DNA of 64,000 nucleotides from positions 8,965 through 72,964 of the forward strand of contig CAKOHV010000005.1 in assembly GCA_934086145.1 (NCBI GenBank), given 5' to 3'. The translations under genes were made by a program, and so were the position numbers. This stretch comes from an uncultured Bacilli bacterium (GTDB taxonomy: Bacteria > Bacillota_I > Bacilli_A > RF39 > UBA660). The notes under the pieces were generated by a model that saw nothing but the letters and a program-made list of their open reading frames with translations, had not been told where the DNA came from and did not search any database. Each line of letters starts with the position of its first letter. The first letter of the stretch is position 1. Positions 7,962-15,545 of this stretch are shown here, one piece after another.

Positions 7962-8465
7962 TTAACTAAATTTAACCGTTATATACATTTCTTTATCAAA
8001 TTCTTTTTGTATTCTTCTTATAACTTTGTTTGCTACTTCATAATTATGTTGATTATTATTATCAATTACTACTGTTACATTACTATTATTAATTTTAACA
8101 AAGGCTTCATATTTAAACTCTTTTTTTATCATTTTTTCTAAAGCCTGTTCCATTCCTTTATTATTGTTGATATTAACTAAAGCCGTATAGGCCTCGCTCT
8201 TTTCCTCTGGTTTCGCAGCTTCACTAAGTAAAATATTTTGATATTTTTCCAAATCCGCCATAACTTCTTCATCGCTTTGTACTCTTAAAGCTACTAACTC
8301 CGTACTTTCTTTAACAACCAAAGATGTATCCTCTGGATCAGCCTTAACCTCATTGCTTTCAATTAGACTCTTTACATCTTCTTCGCCCATCCCCACATAA
8401 AAAATCGAAAGAACTAAGATAATACTAAACAATGTTACAAACCATAAATTTTTTTTGTTAATCAT
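7962..8465 (-). CDS. spoIIIAH: Stage III sporulation protein AH (SpoIIIAH)
   Basis: Mother-cell protein that, with forespore SpoIIQ, forms the feeding-tube complex across the engulfing membranes. It has the family layout: short basic N-terminus, one transmembrane helix (about residues 7-24, LWFVTLFSIILVLSIFYVG), a variable linker and a C-terminal YscJ/FliF-like ring-building domain with KPEEKSEAYTALVNINN and the ending MYITVKF. At 167 aa it is shorter than the Bacillus protein (218) because the linker is short. GGAGGAAT precedes the start. The other spoIIIA genes are not in this window. Confidence 0.88.
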   Translation of the reverse strand: MINKKNLWFVTLFSIILVLSIFYVGMGEEDVKSLIESNEVKADPEDTSLVVKESTELVALRVQSDEEVMADLEKYQNILLSEAAKPEEKSEAYTALVNINNNKGMEQALEKMIKKEFKYEAFVKINNSNVTVVIDNNNQHNYEVANKVIRRIQKEFDKEMYITVKFS

Positions 8466-8572
8466 TTTTTATTCCTCCATTATTACTAAAATATATTATT
8501 TTAATGTAAAATTTATACTCTCTAATTTACTAAAAGTAAAAAATAAGTTATTATATTAACAGGTGAGTTCAT

Positions 8573-9031
8573 ATGAATAAAAAAATTTCTAAATATTTAA
8601 CTTTTACATGCATTACATTCTTTCTCTTAACTAATATTGCTAATGCGGCTGTAAGTTCTAAGATTCATTTCTGTGAATATCCTGGAACTCTACGTGCTCT
8701 AAAAATTGTTGGAATTCTAATTATCCTCTTAAAAATAGCCGCTCCTTTAATTCTAACTTATTCTGGCATCTCTGATTTAGTTAAAGTTGTCATAAGTGGT
8801 AAACAAGAGGACTTAACTGGTACTGCCGTTAAACTTTTCAAAAAATTAATTGCTGGTTTAATTATCTTTGTTATTCCCTCAATAGTTAATTATGCTTTTA
8901 CTGAACTAATCGAAGTTGATAATTCTAGTTTTGACAATTGCACCACCTGCATCTTTAGTATTGATAAATGTACAATTCCTGAGGAAGACCCTGAAATTCA
9001 AATACCTGATGATAACACAAATAAGAAATAA
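8573..9031 (+). CDS. Small exported membrane protein with VirB2/TrbC-like topology
   Basis: Not assigned with confidence. A signal peptide (about residues 1-26, ending NIANAA) is followed by two hydrophobic helices (about 41-65 and 88-108) joined by a short charged loop, as in VirB2/TrbC pilins. A polar tail carries three cysteines in CTTC...KC. No other type IV secretion genes are nearby, so the resemblance may be only topological. A terminator follows, then the bacteriocin-type exporter gene 80 nt further on. Confidence 0.5.
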   Translation: MNKKISKYLTFTCITFFLLTNIANAAVSSKIHFCEYPGTLRALKIVGILIILLKIAAPLILTYSGISDLVKVVISGKQEDLTGTAVKLFKKLIAGLIIFVIPSIVNYAFTELIEVDNSSFDNCTTCIFSIDKCTIPEEDPEIQIPDDNTNKK

Positions 9032-9053
9032 CAAAAAAATTGTTATTTTTTTA
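9027..9053 (+). terminator. Terminator upstream of the exporter gene
   Basis: ATAACAA and TTGTTAT pair across an A-rich loop and are followed by seven T residues. Confidence 0.65.
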
Positions 9054-9112
9054 TTTGCTCAAAAGGATTTTTCCCTTTCAAAGATAATATATAAAGTGAA
9101 GGGAGGAAAAAA

Positions 9113-11140
9113 ATGAAAAAAATAGTTGTTCTTCAAAGCAATATAAGTGACTGTGGTGCCTGCTGTCTTAGTTCTATCATAAAATACTACAATGGTTACA
9201 TTCCTTTAGAAATAATCAAAACGGATACTAATACTACAACTAAAGGAACAACAGCTTACAACCTCAAAAAAGCTGCTGAAAAATATGGTTTTAACGTTTT
9301 TGGTACTAAAACTACTGTGATTCAAAACGAGCTCTTACCGGTTATTGCTCACACTAATGATAATAATTTATTACACTTCGTTGTCATATACAAATTAAGT
9401 GGAAAATATTATTACTTAATGGATCCAGCCAAAGGGTATATAAAAGTTAAAAAAGAAGAATTCTTAAAAAAATGGACGAATATTATCCTTGTCCTAAAAC
9501 CTTTAAATCAACTACCACAATATGATAAAAATAGTATTTTAAAAGATATGCTTAATAATATTTCGCCAACCGATCAAAAGCTAATCATTAAAATAATTTT
9601 TCTAAGCATTATTTTAACAATAATTTCTATCATCTTAAGCTACCAATTAAAAACCACCATGTATTTTATTGAAAATAATACTTATCAAGTAGTCCTATTC
9701 ACATCACTTATTTTTATCTTTCTTAGTTTATTAAAAACATATCTTTCTTATAAAAAAGAAGAATATGCTATTTATTTAAATAAGAATTTAAATTTGAAAG
9801 TAATTATTCCTTTTCTTAAACATATTTTTCAGCTCCCTTTATCAGTTATTAAAACTAAAAGCCAAGGCGAAATCATAACTCGTTTTAACGAATTAAATAA
9901 CCTAAAAGACTTAATTAGTGAGATTATCATTACCATTCTTTTAGAACTTTTAATGGCTATAAGTTCCTTCTTTATCCTTTATAACATTAATCGAAATTTA
10001 TTTTTAATTCTTTGTATAATTTCTTTAATGTATATAATCCTTGGTTTTATAACCAATCCTCTTATCAACAAGAAGATAACTGATAACATTGACCTAGAAA
10101 CCATTTTCACCAGTACTTTTCTCGAAAAAATAGCTAGTTTAGACACTATTAAAAATTTATCTTTAGAAAATAAAACTAACAACCAACTTATTAATGCTTA
10201 TTGCCCATACTTAGGCAATACCTTAAATTTCCAAAATTTTACTAATAAATGTAATATCATCAAAACAATTCTAGGAGAAAGTAGTCTTATCTTATTAAAT
10301 GCCATTGGCTTTACTTTAGTTGCGCAAAATAAACTTGCTTTAATTGACTTAATAACCTTTAATTCATTACTAGTATACTATTTTGACCCTATAAAAAATT
10401 GTGTGAATTTGTTACCTAAATTAAATTTAATCAAAATATCCATTGCCAAAATAAATGAATTTTATTACATAACAGAAGAAAATGAAGGAACGTTAGAACC
10501 ATTCCATAATGGCAAGATAAACATCAAAGATTTAACTTATTCATATGATAATTACCATTATTTATTAAAAAATATTAGTTTAACTATTAACCAAAGTGAA
10601 AAAATTCTCTTAAAAGGACCAAGTGGAAGTGGCAAATCGACTTTATGTCAAATCATTAATAAGACCTTAAACAATTACCATGGAGCTATCACTATTGATG
10701 AGGTAAATATTAAAGACTATAGTCTTAAAACTATAAAAAAGAATGTTAGATATGTCTCGCAAAAGGAACGTCTTTTTACTGATACTATTGAAAATAATAT
10801 AACTCTAAAAAATAAATATAGTAAAAGACAATTATACGAAGTTATTAAGATTACTAAAGTTGCCGAAATAATCGATCAAAAAGTTTTAAGATTGAATACA
10901 GTTTTGTTAGATAGTGGTTCCAACCTAAGTGGAGGTGAACGCCAACGCCTTATCTTAGCTCGCGCTATCATTGACAAACCGCCCATATTGATACTAGACG
11001 AATCACTAAGCGAAGTAGATGAAAGTTTAGAAAGACAGATTTTAAAAGATCTTAGTACTTTTTTAAGTAATTCAACCATTATCTATGTTTCTCACCATCA
11101 AACAATACCAAATTATCGAACTATCAATTTAGATGCCTAA
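9113..11140 (+). CDS. Peptidase-containing bacteriocin ABC exporter (C39 peptidase, PCAT type)
   Basis: A three-part exporter that cleaves double-glycine leaders and secretes the released peptide. The N-terminal C39 peptidase (1-~130) has Gln8, Cys14 in SDCGACC, His88 and Asp104. A transmembrane domain spans about 158-430. The ATPase domain has Walker A GPSGSGKS (502-509), signature LSGGE (605-609) and Walker B ILILDE (625-630). 675 aa is slightly short for the family (about 700-720). GGGAGG precedes the start. Downstream and overlapping by 8 nt is a small HlyD-like gene, followed by two short precursors ending their leaders in Gly-Gly, the expected substrates. Confidence 0.93.
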   Translation: MKKIVVLQSNISDCGACCLSSIIKYYNGYIPLEIIKTDTNTTTKGTTAYNLKKAAEKYGFNVFGTKTTVIQNELLPVIAHTNDNNLLHFVVIYKLSGKYYYLMDPAKGYIKVKKEEFLKKWTNIILVLKPLNQLPQYDKNSILKDMLNNISPTDQKLIIKIIFLSIILTIISIILSYQLKTTMYFIENNTYQVVLFTSLIFIFLSLLKTYLSYKKEEYAIYLNKNLNLKVIIPFLKHIFQLPLSVIKTKSQGEIITRFNELNNLKDLISEIIITILLELLMAISSFFILYNINRNLFLILCIISLMYIILGFITNPLINKKITDNIDLETIFTSTFLEKIASLDTIKNLSLENKTNNQLINAYCPYLGNTLNFQNFTNKCNIIKTILGESSLILLNAIGFTLVAQNKLALIDLITFNSLLVYYFDPIKNCVNLLPKLNLIKISIAKINEFYYITEENEGTLEPFHNGKINIKDLTYSYDNYHYLLKNISLTINQSEKILLKGPSGSGKSTLCQIINKTLNNYHGAITIDEVNIKDYSLKTIKKNVRYVSQKERLFTDTIENNITLKNKYSKRQLYEVIKITKVAEIIDQKVLRLNTVLLDSGSNLSGGERQRLILARAIIDKPPILILDESLSEVDESLERQILKDLSTFLSNSTIIYVSHHQTIPNYRTINLDA

Positions 11141-11555
11141 TTTAAATGAATATATATTACTTAAAAAAAGTCCCCCGCAAGCTCTTTTTCTAAAAATCTT
11201 AATTATAATCTTTCTTTTTATCCTCATAATGTCTTTTTACATCAAAATTCCAGATACTAAAACATTTACGGCTCTTATTACTTGTCAAGAAGATTGCCAA
11301 ATTGAACTGCTGATTCCATCGAATCAAATGGATCTCTTAAACCAACATCCAACTTTAGTTTATCAAGACAAAACATATCATATAACAAATATTAATATTG
11401 CCGAACTAACTTTTAATAATGATATTCCTGCTGCAAAGGTAATTATTACTAGTGACTTAAAAGTCTCTATGGCCAATTTTATAAACATAAAATTACAATA
11501 TAATAAACAAAGAATAATAAACAAAATAATTAATTTAATAATAGGGAAGGAGTAA
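11133..11555 (+). CDS. Miniature HlyD-like accessory protein of the bacteriocin exporter
   Basis: A 140-aa protein with one transmembrane helix (about residues 20-38) and then a small beta-rich domain. Standard accessory proteins of C39 exporters (HlyD/LcnD type) have the same N-terminal anchor but are ~450 aa with long coiled-coil arms and a lipoyl domain; those parts are missing here. Its start overlaps the exporter stop by 8 nt and it is followed after 1 nt by a precursor peptide, so all are co-translated. It could also be an immunity protein. Family call is inference from position and topology. Confidence 0.55.
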   Translation: MPNLNEYILLKKSPPQALFLKILIIIFLFILIMSFYIKIPDTKTFTALITCQEDCQIELLIPSNQMDLLNQHPTLVYQDKTYHITNINIAELTFNNDIPAAKVIITSDLKVSMANFINIKLQYNKQRIINKIINLIIGKE

Positions 11556-11556
11556 A

Positions 11557-11700
11557 ATGAACAGATTAGAAGCCCAAGAACTTATTAAAATCGAAGGTGG
11601 AGCCAAATATGGAGCCTTTGTTATTATTGGCGGTGCCATAACCTTCATTATTGGTTTTATTAATGGTCTTTTAAGACCTAAAACATGTTCAAGTAAATAA
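11557..11700 (+). CDS. Double-glycine bacteriocin precursor peptide 1
   Basis: A 47-aa gene. The leader MNRLEAQELIKIEGG has the double-glycine pattern (Leu4, Leu9, Ile12, Gly14-Gly15), and cleavage after residue 15 would give a 32-residue core. The core is strongly hydrophobic, glycine-rich and contains GxxxG (GFING), with a basic tail KTCSSK holding the only cysteine. GGGAAGGAG lies 5 nt upstream. It directly follows the exporter genes. GxxxG motifs and paired precursors are hallmarks of class IIb two-peptide bacteriocins; a signalling peptide is the alternative. Confidence 0.82.
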   Translation: MNRLEAQELIKIEGGAKYGAFVIIGGAITFIIGFINGLLRPKTCSSK

Positions 11701-11702
11701 AT

Positions 11703-11864
11703 ATGTCAAAAATGTCTAATGAAAAATTAATAACTATTGAAGGAGGAGCATCAATTAATGCATCCCTCCTAAATGCTATAGCTCGTGCTGGCGAATTCTT
11801 TTATGACCTAGGACGCTCGCTTGGAACCGTTGCACGAATGATTTACAGCAAGAAAAAATGTTAA
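11703..11864 (+). CDS. Double-glycine bacteriocin precursor peptide 2
   Basis: A 53-aa gene starting 2 nt after precursor 1. The leader ends LITIEGG (Gly14-Gly15), nearly identical to precursor 1 around the cleavage site. The 38-residue core is amphipathic and basic, contains GxxxG (GRSLG) and ends in YSKKKC with a single terminal cysteine. No Shine-Dalgarno precedes either candidate ATG (11703 or 11712), so translation is probably coupled to precursor 1. Together the pair would make a two-component pore-forming bacteriocin. A terminator overlaps the stop codon and closes the operon. Confidence 0.8.
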   Translation: MSKMSNEKLITIEGGASINASLLNAIARAGEFFYDLGRSLGTVARMIYSKKKC

Positions 11865-11890
11865 AAGAAGAGAAAAACTCTTCTTTTTAA
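11863..11890 (+). terminator. Terminator of the bacteriocin operon
   Basis: AAAAGAAGAG and CTCTTCTTTT form a 10-bp stem with an AAAAAC-type loop; it closes the exporter-precursor unit. Confidence 0.75.
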
Positions 11891-11911
11891 TTGCTTTAAT
11901 CAACTAATAAA

Positions 11912-11920
11912 TGATATAAT
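11912..11920 (+). promoter_or_regulatory. Extended -10 promoter element
   Basis: TGATATAAT, 24 nt before the start codon of the prepilin-like gene. Confidence 0.45.
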
Positions 11921-11944
11921 TAAAATAATAAAGGAAGTGGCACA

Positions 11945-12754
11945 ATGAAAAGAAAGAATGGCTTTATCTCAATGTCCTTAATATATTCCTTTTTTATTGT
12001 TTTCGTCGCTATTTCAATTTCTTTACTAGCGATTTATTCATCAAATATCAATTTAGTCAAGAATATCAATAAAGAAATTAAAAGTGACTTAACGGATAAA
12101 GGTAATAAAGACTTAGTTGTTTTAACTAATTTAATAAGAGACGGAAGTTTTGAAGAAACTCCATCTCCATGGCAGTTACCAGCAGGAACTGAAATAAGTA
12201 CTATCCAAAGATATTATGGACTTAGAAGTTTACATACTACATCTGCAGCCAGTAGTTACGTTGAAAGCACAGCTATTACCTTGGTTAGTGGTCATTACTA
12301 TTATTTCCAACGAATTTATCAAGCTCCGCTGGGAACTAACGGCTATGCAAACCTTAATGATACCCCTACAGAAGTTCTTATCGGTAATAAAAATATTATC
12401 AGAAGACAAACCGCTCGCCCTTGTACTGGTTGGAATCATATTACTCCAACAACGACAATTGCGACCGATAACTGTGGTAATTCCCGTAATATGGAAAGAA
12501 CCGTTGAAGTATCTGTCTTCGTCTATGAGGGATCCAGTGGTAGCTATAAACTACAAATAAAATCAAGTAATAACGACCTTTATACTGACGGTTATATTTT
12601 AGTTGATTTAACAGCTTCTTTAGGTCAAGCCAAAATAAATAGTTTACCAACTACTAATCGTACTACCATCCTTGCTAATGCCATCGATAAAATGATTGAT
12701 TCTAATTATTTTGAGGGTAAAAAAATCTTTACAACCTATCAAACTGGGTTATAA
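11945..12754 (+). CDS. Prepilin-like exported protein with carbohydrate-binding-type domain
   Basis: The N-terminus (KRKNGFISMSLIYSFFIVF) resembles a type IV prepilin or pseudopilin signal: basic residues, Gly-Phe, then a hydrophobic helix. From about residue 60, NLIRDGSFEETPSPWQL and later SGSYKLQIKSSNNDLYTDG YILVDL-like strands resemble the jelly-roll carbohydrate-binding modules often found in surface proteins. No prepilin peptidase or pilus ATPase is in the window. GGAAGTGG precedes the start. It may be a cell-surface adhesin; both domain calls are pattern-based. Confidence 0.55.
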   Translation: MKRKNGFISMSLIYSFFIVFVAISISLLAIYSSNINLVKNINKEIKSDLTDKGNKDLVVLTNLIRDGSFEETPSPWQLPAGTEISTIQRYYGLRSLHTTSAASSYVESTAITLVSGHYYYFQRIYQAPLGTNGYANLNDTPTEVLIGNKNIIRRQTARPCTGWNHITPTTTIATDNCGNSRNMERTVEVSVFVYEGSSGSYKLQIKSSNNDLYTDGYILVDLTASLGQAKINSLPTTNRTTILANAIDKMIDSNYFEGKKIFTTYQTGL

Positions 12755-12758
12755 CAAC

Positions 12759-12788
12759 AAAAAAGCCTTTATTTTAAAGGTTTTTTCT
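12759..12788 (+). terminator. Terminator before rpsU
   Basis: AAAAAGCCTTTA and TAAAGGTTTTTT pair, followed by T-rich sequence. Confidence 0.7.
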
Positions 12789-12816
12789 TGTTTTTTAGCT
12801 TCTTGAGTGTTATAAT
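12788..12816 (+). promoter_or_regulatory. Sigma-A promoter of the rpsU-yqeY cluster
   Basis: TTGTTT (12788-12793), a 17-nt spacer and TATAAT (12811-12816), with TG one base upstream of the -10. Confidence 0.6.
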
Positions 12817-12847
12817 CATAAATAGCTGAAGAAGGGAGGGAAAATTG

Positions 12848-13042
12848 ATGACTAAAGTTGTAGTACAAAACGGTAACATTGACGGTGCTTTAAGAAAATT
12901 TAAAATGAAAGTTGCCAAAAGTGGAGTCCCTTCTGAACTTAAAAAGAGAAAATGCTATGATAAGCCAGGTGTAAAAAGACGTAAGGCTAAAGAAGAAATG
13001 ATTAGAAATTCTCGTAAACGTAGAAAAAGCAATAGAGACTAA
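12848..13042 (+). CDS. rpsU: 30S ribosomal protein bS21
   Basis: A 64-aa highly basic small-subunit protein. It has the family pattern DGALRKFKMKVAKSGVPSEL, then KRKCYDKPGVKRRKAK and a basic tail. I start at the ATG at 12848 with GAAGGGAGGG upstream; a TTG directly before it is possible. It heads the rpsU-yqeY-yqfC-yqfD order known from Bacillus. Confidence 0.95.
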   Translation: MTKVVVQNGNIDGALRKFKMKVAKSGVPSELKKRKCYDKPGVKRRKAKEEMIRNSRKRRKSNRD

Positions 13043-13061
13043 TTAAAAGTAGGTGAAAATC

Positions 13062-13499
13062 TTGCAAGAAAAAATAACAAAAGATATGACACAGGCTATG
13101 AAAGAACAAAATAAATTTGCTTTATCAGTTCTAAGAATGCTAAAAAGTGCTCTTCAACTAGAAAAAATTAGTAAAAATCATGATTTAAGTGATGAAGAAG
13201 TTATAAATGTCATCAAAAAACAAGTAAAAGCTCGTAAAGATAGCATCGTTGAGTATGAAAAATACGAAAAACAAGACGAAGTAGCAAAATTAAAACAAGA
13301 AATAGAAGTTTTAAGTGCTTACTTACCAGCAGAATTATCTGAAGCAGAAATTGACAAAGCCTTAGATGAAATATTTGCTGAATTACAACCTGCTAGTATT
13401 AAAGATATGGGCAAAGTAATGAAAGAAGCAACAACTCGAATTGGAACCGTTGCTGATATGTCACTTGTAAGTAAAAAAGTAAAAGCAAAATTGCAATAA
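13062..13499 (+). CDS. yqeY: YqeY-family (GatB/YqeY domain) protein
   Basis: A ~145-aa helical protein of the GatB/YqeY family, related to the tRNA-binding tail domain of GatB. Visible family features are ALSVLRMLKSALQLEKI, the middle helix pair ending LSAYLPAELSEAEID and the C-terminal IKDMGKVMKEATTRIG. I favour the TTG at 13062 because AGGTG lies 6 nt upstream; a GTG at 13053 would add three residues but overlaps that Shine-Dalgarno. Its role is not well defined; in Bacillus it sits next to rpsU exactly as here. Confidence 0.88.
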   Translation: MQEKITKDMTQAMKEQNKFALSVLRMLKSALQLEKISKNHDLSDEEVINVIKKQVKARKDSIVEYEKYEKQDEVAKLKQEIEVLSAYLPAELSEAEIDKALDEIFAELQPASIKDMGKVMKEATTRIGTVADMSLVSKKVKAKLQ

Positions 13500-13523
13500 G
13501 AAGACTAAAAGTCTTCTTTTTTT
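13497..13523 (+). terminator. Terminator of rpsU-yqeY
   Basis: AAGAAGACT and AGTCTTCTT pair around AAA and run into T residues. Confidence 0.85.
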
Positions 13524-13547
13524 AATATAATTCCATAGGTGATTTAA

Positions 13548-13790
13548 ATGGAATTATCTAACATAAAACAATTTCTTAGAAATAAAAAATATGGAATCGA
13601 CATTTACGACAACAACATTTATATTAATAATTACCAAAAAATAGATTATATTTCTGAAAACTTAATTATTTTAATCTTTGCCAATTTCAAATTAAAAATC
13701 AAAGGTCAACAAATTACGGTTATAAAAATGGTTAATCAAGAATTAATCTTTAATATCAAAATAGAAAGTTTAGAATTCCTTTATGAATAA
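13548..13790 (+). CDS. yqfC: Sporulation protein YqfC
   Basis: An 80-aa protein of the YabP/YqfC family: short all-beta pattern with ILIFANFKLKIKGQQITVI and a C-terminal SLEFLYE. YqfC is made in the mother cell in Bacillus under sigma-E. The stop overlaps the start of yqfD by 8 nt, giving the conserved yqfC-yqfD pair. The assignment rests on both sequence pattern and gene order. Confidence 0.8.
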   Translation: MELSNIKQFLRNKKYGIDIYDNNIYINNYQKIDYISENLIILIFANFKLKIKGQQITVIKMVNQELIFNIKIESLEFLYE

Positions 13791-14907
13791 CCATATTTTT
13801 ATCAAAATAACGACTAGAACTCCTTATCAAATGATTAAAACTTTCCGTAATTTAAAAATTAATATTTACAACATAACTTATAACAAAGATAATGTTATCT
13901 TTGAAATAGATAAAAAAAACTATCCTAAAATCCAAAAAAATTACCATGCCACTGTTATAAAAGGGGATTTTTTTCAAAGTATAACTCTTTTAATAAAAAA
14001 TAAATTACCTAAAATTATTTCTCTCGTTTTCTTTTTTATCTTAATAAGTATATATCAGAATTTTATTATCAAAATTGATATTATTACTGAAGATACCAAA
14101 ATTCGCGAATTAATTCAAAAAGAATTACTACACAACGATTTTTTACCTTATCATTTTAAAAAATCAGCTTCAACGATTAATAAACTTAAAAATAAAATCA
14201 TAAATAACAATAAAGACCAAATTGAATGGTTAAACATTGAACAAATCGGGATGAAATATCAAATTAACGTTGAACCTAAAGTAACTATTACGCCGGTTAA
14301 AGATCAAAACAAATGCCATATTATTGCTCGTAAAGATGCCACTATTACCAAAATTATATCCAGTAAAGGTGAAGAAGTAAAAGAAATAAATGATAACGTC
14401 AAAAAAGGCGATATTATCATCAATGGTACTATCAAATTAAATGAACAAGATATTGCTAAAACCTGTGCCACCGGTCATGTTTATGGCAAAACTTGGTATA
14501 CTGTTCATATTACGACCACTAAAACCTACGAAAAAATCATTCCGCAAACCAAAATACGCTATAATCTTTTATTTGAACATCACAACCAAAAAAACAAAAT
14601 ATTCCGTAGTCGCTTAAAGGACCATCTTGATGAAAATAAAAAAATTTTTTCTTTCTTCGGCTATAAATTGTTTTTTCAAAAAGAACATGAAATAAGCAAA
14701 GAAATCAAAGAATACACACCGGAAGAGTTAGATAAAAAAGTTAACGAACTAATAAATGCTAAAATCAAAAATATAACCCACCAAGAAAATTCAATATTAG
14801 ATAAAAAAGTTTTGAAAAAAGAAGAAAATAATAGTACAATAAGTATTGATATATTTATTGTAGCTGAAGAGGAAATAGGCCAACAAGTAATAATCACAGA
14901 AGAGTAG
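13783..14907 (+). CDS. yqfD: Sporulation protein YqfD
   Basis: A 374-aa membrane protein with a cytoplasmic N-terminal ~85 residues, one transmembrane helix near 85-104 (LPKIISLVFFFILISIY) and a large outer domain. The segment IARKDATITKIISSKGEEVKEINDNVKKGDIIING is the most characteristic YqfD stretch. Length (about 390 in Bacillus) agrees. It is co-translated with yqfC. In Bacillus, phoH and pgpH follow; here a VanZ-like gene follows after 7 nt. Confidence 0.85.
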   Translation: MNNHIFIKITTRTPYQMIKTFRNLKINIYNITYNKDNVIFEIDKKNYPKIQKNYHATVIKGDFFQSITLLIKNKLPKIISLVFFFILISIYQNFIIKIDIITEDTKIRELIQKELLHNDFLPYHFKKSASTINKLKNKIINNNKDQIEWLNIEQIGMKYQINVEPKVTITPVKDQNKCHIIARKDATITKIISSKGEEVKEINDNVKKGDIIINGTIKLNEQDIAKTCATGHVYGKTWYTVHITTTKTYEKIIPQTKIRYNLLFEHHNQKNKIFRSRLKDHLDENKKIFSFFGYKLFFQKEHEISKEIKEYTPEELDKKVNELINAKIKNITHQENSILDKKVLKKEENNSTISIDIFIVAEEEIGQQVIITEE

Positions 14908-14914
14908 GTGACTT

Positions 14915-15544
14915 ATGGAAAATTTATCTCCTTTTTTTGATACTTTAGAGTGGGTCGTCAAAAATACCTGGCCAATGCTAACTTTATTTATTGTTATAAT
15001 CTGTGTTGTGCGCCTAAGTGCTACCATCATCAATCATGAAAAATTTATCTTTTATAAGGACTTCTATTCCTTATTAGCTATAATATATTTCCTATTATTA
15101 TACTATCTATTGTTAAGTACTGAAAAAGCCGCTAGCGGAGTTAACCTAACGCCTTTTAAAGAAATGACTAGATATCGTATTGGTTCTAATTTGTTCGTTT
15201 ACAATGTTATCGGTAATATTGCCTTATTTATTCCTTATGGTTATTTCATCTCCGATACTTTAAAAGCCAAAAAAGTAACCCATATTTTCATCCCTGCCCT
15301 CATAACCAGTTTGACAGCAGAGATAATTCAGTATAAAATAGGACGTGCATTTGATGTTGATGATGTCATCTTAAATGTAGCCGGTGCCATAATAGGTCTC
15401 CTAATTTATTTAAGTATTCAAAAAATAAAAGATAAATTACCGGCGTTTCTTAAAAATAATATATTTTATAACATACTAGCAGTAATTGTCCTAATCATAA
15501 TTATTTGCTGTATCGGAAAATCTTTTGCAATAGGATGGATGTAA
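14915..15544 (+). CDS. VanZ-like integral membrane protein
   Basis: 209 aa with about five transmembrane helices. It carries the VanZ-family signature: LTPFKEM near residue 75, then NVIGNIALFIPYGYF, AEIIQYKIGRAFDVDDVILNVAGAIIG. VanZ itself confers low teicoplanin resistance, but most homologues have no known role. It stands in the yqfD-ybeY interval normally occupied by phoH and pgpH (yqfF), and ybeY starts just after its stop. Confidence 0.85.
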   Translation: MENLSPFFDTLEWVVKNTWPMLTLFIVIICVVRLSATIINHEKFIFYKDFYSLLAIIYFLLLYYLLLSTEKAASGVNLTPFKEMTRYRIGSNLFVYNVIGNIALFIPYGYFISDTLKAKKVTHIFIPALITSLTAEIIQYKIGRAFDVDDVILNVAGAIIGLLIYLSIQKIKDKLPAFLKNNIFYNILAVIVLIIIICCIGKSFAIGWM

Positions 15545-15545
15545 T

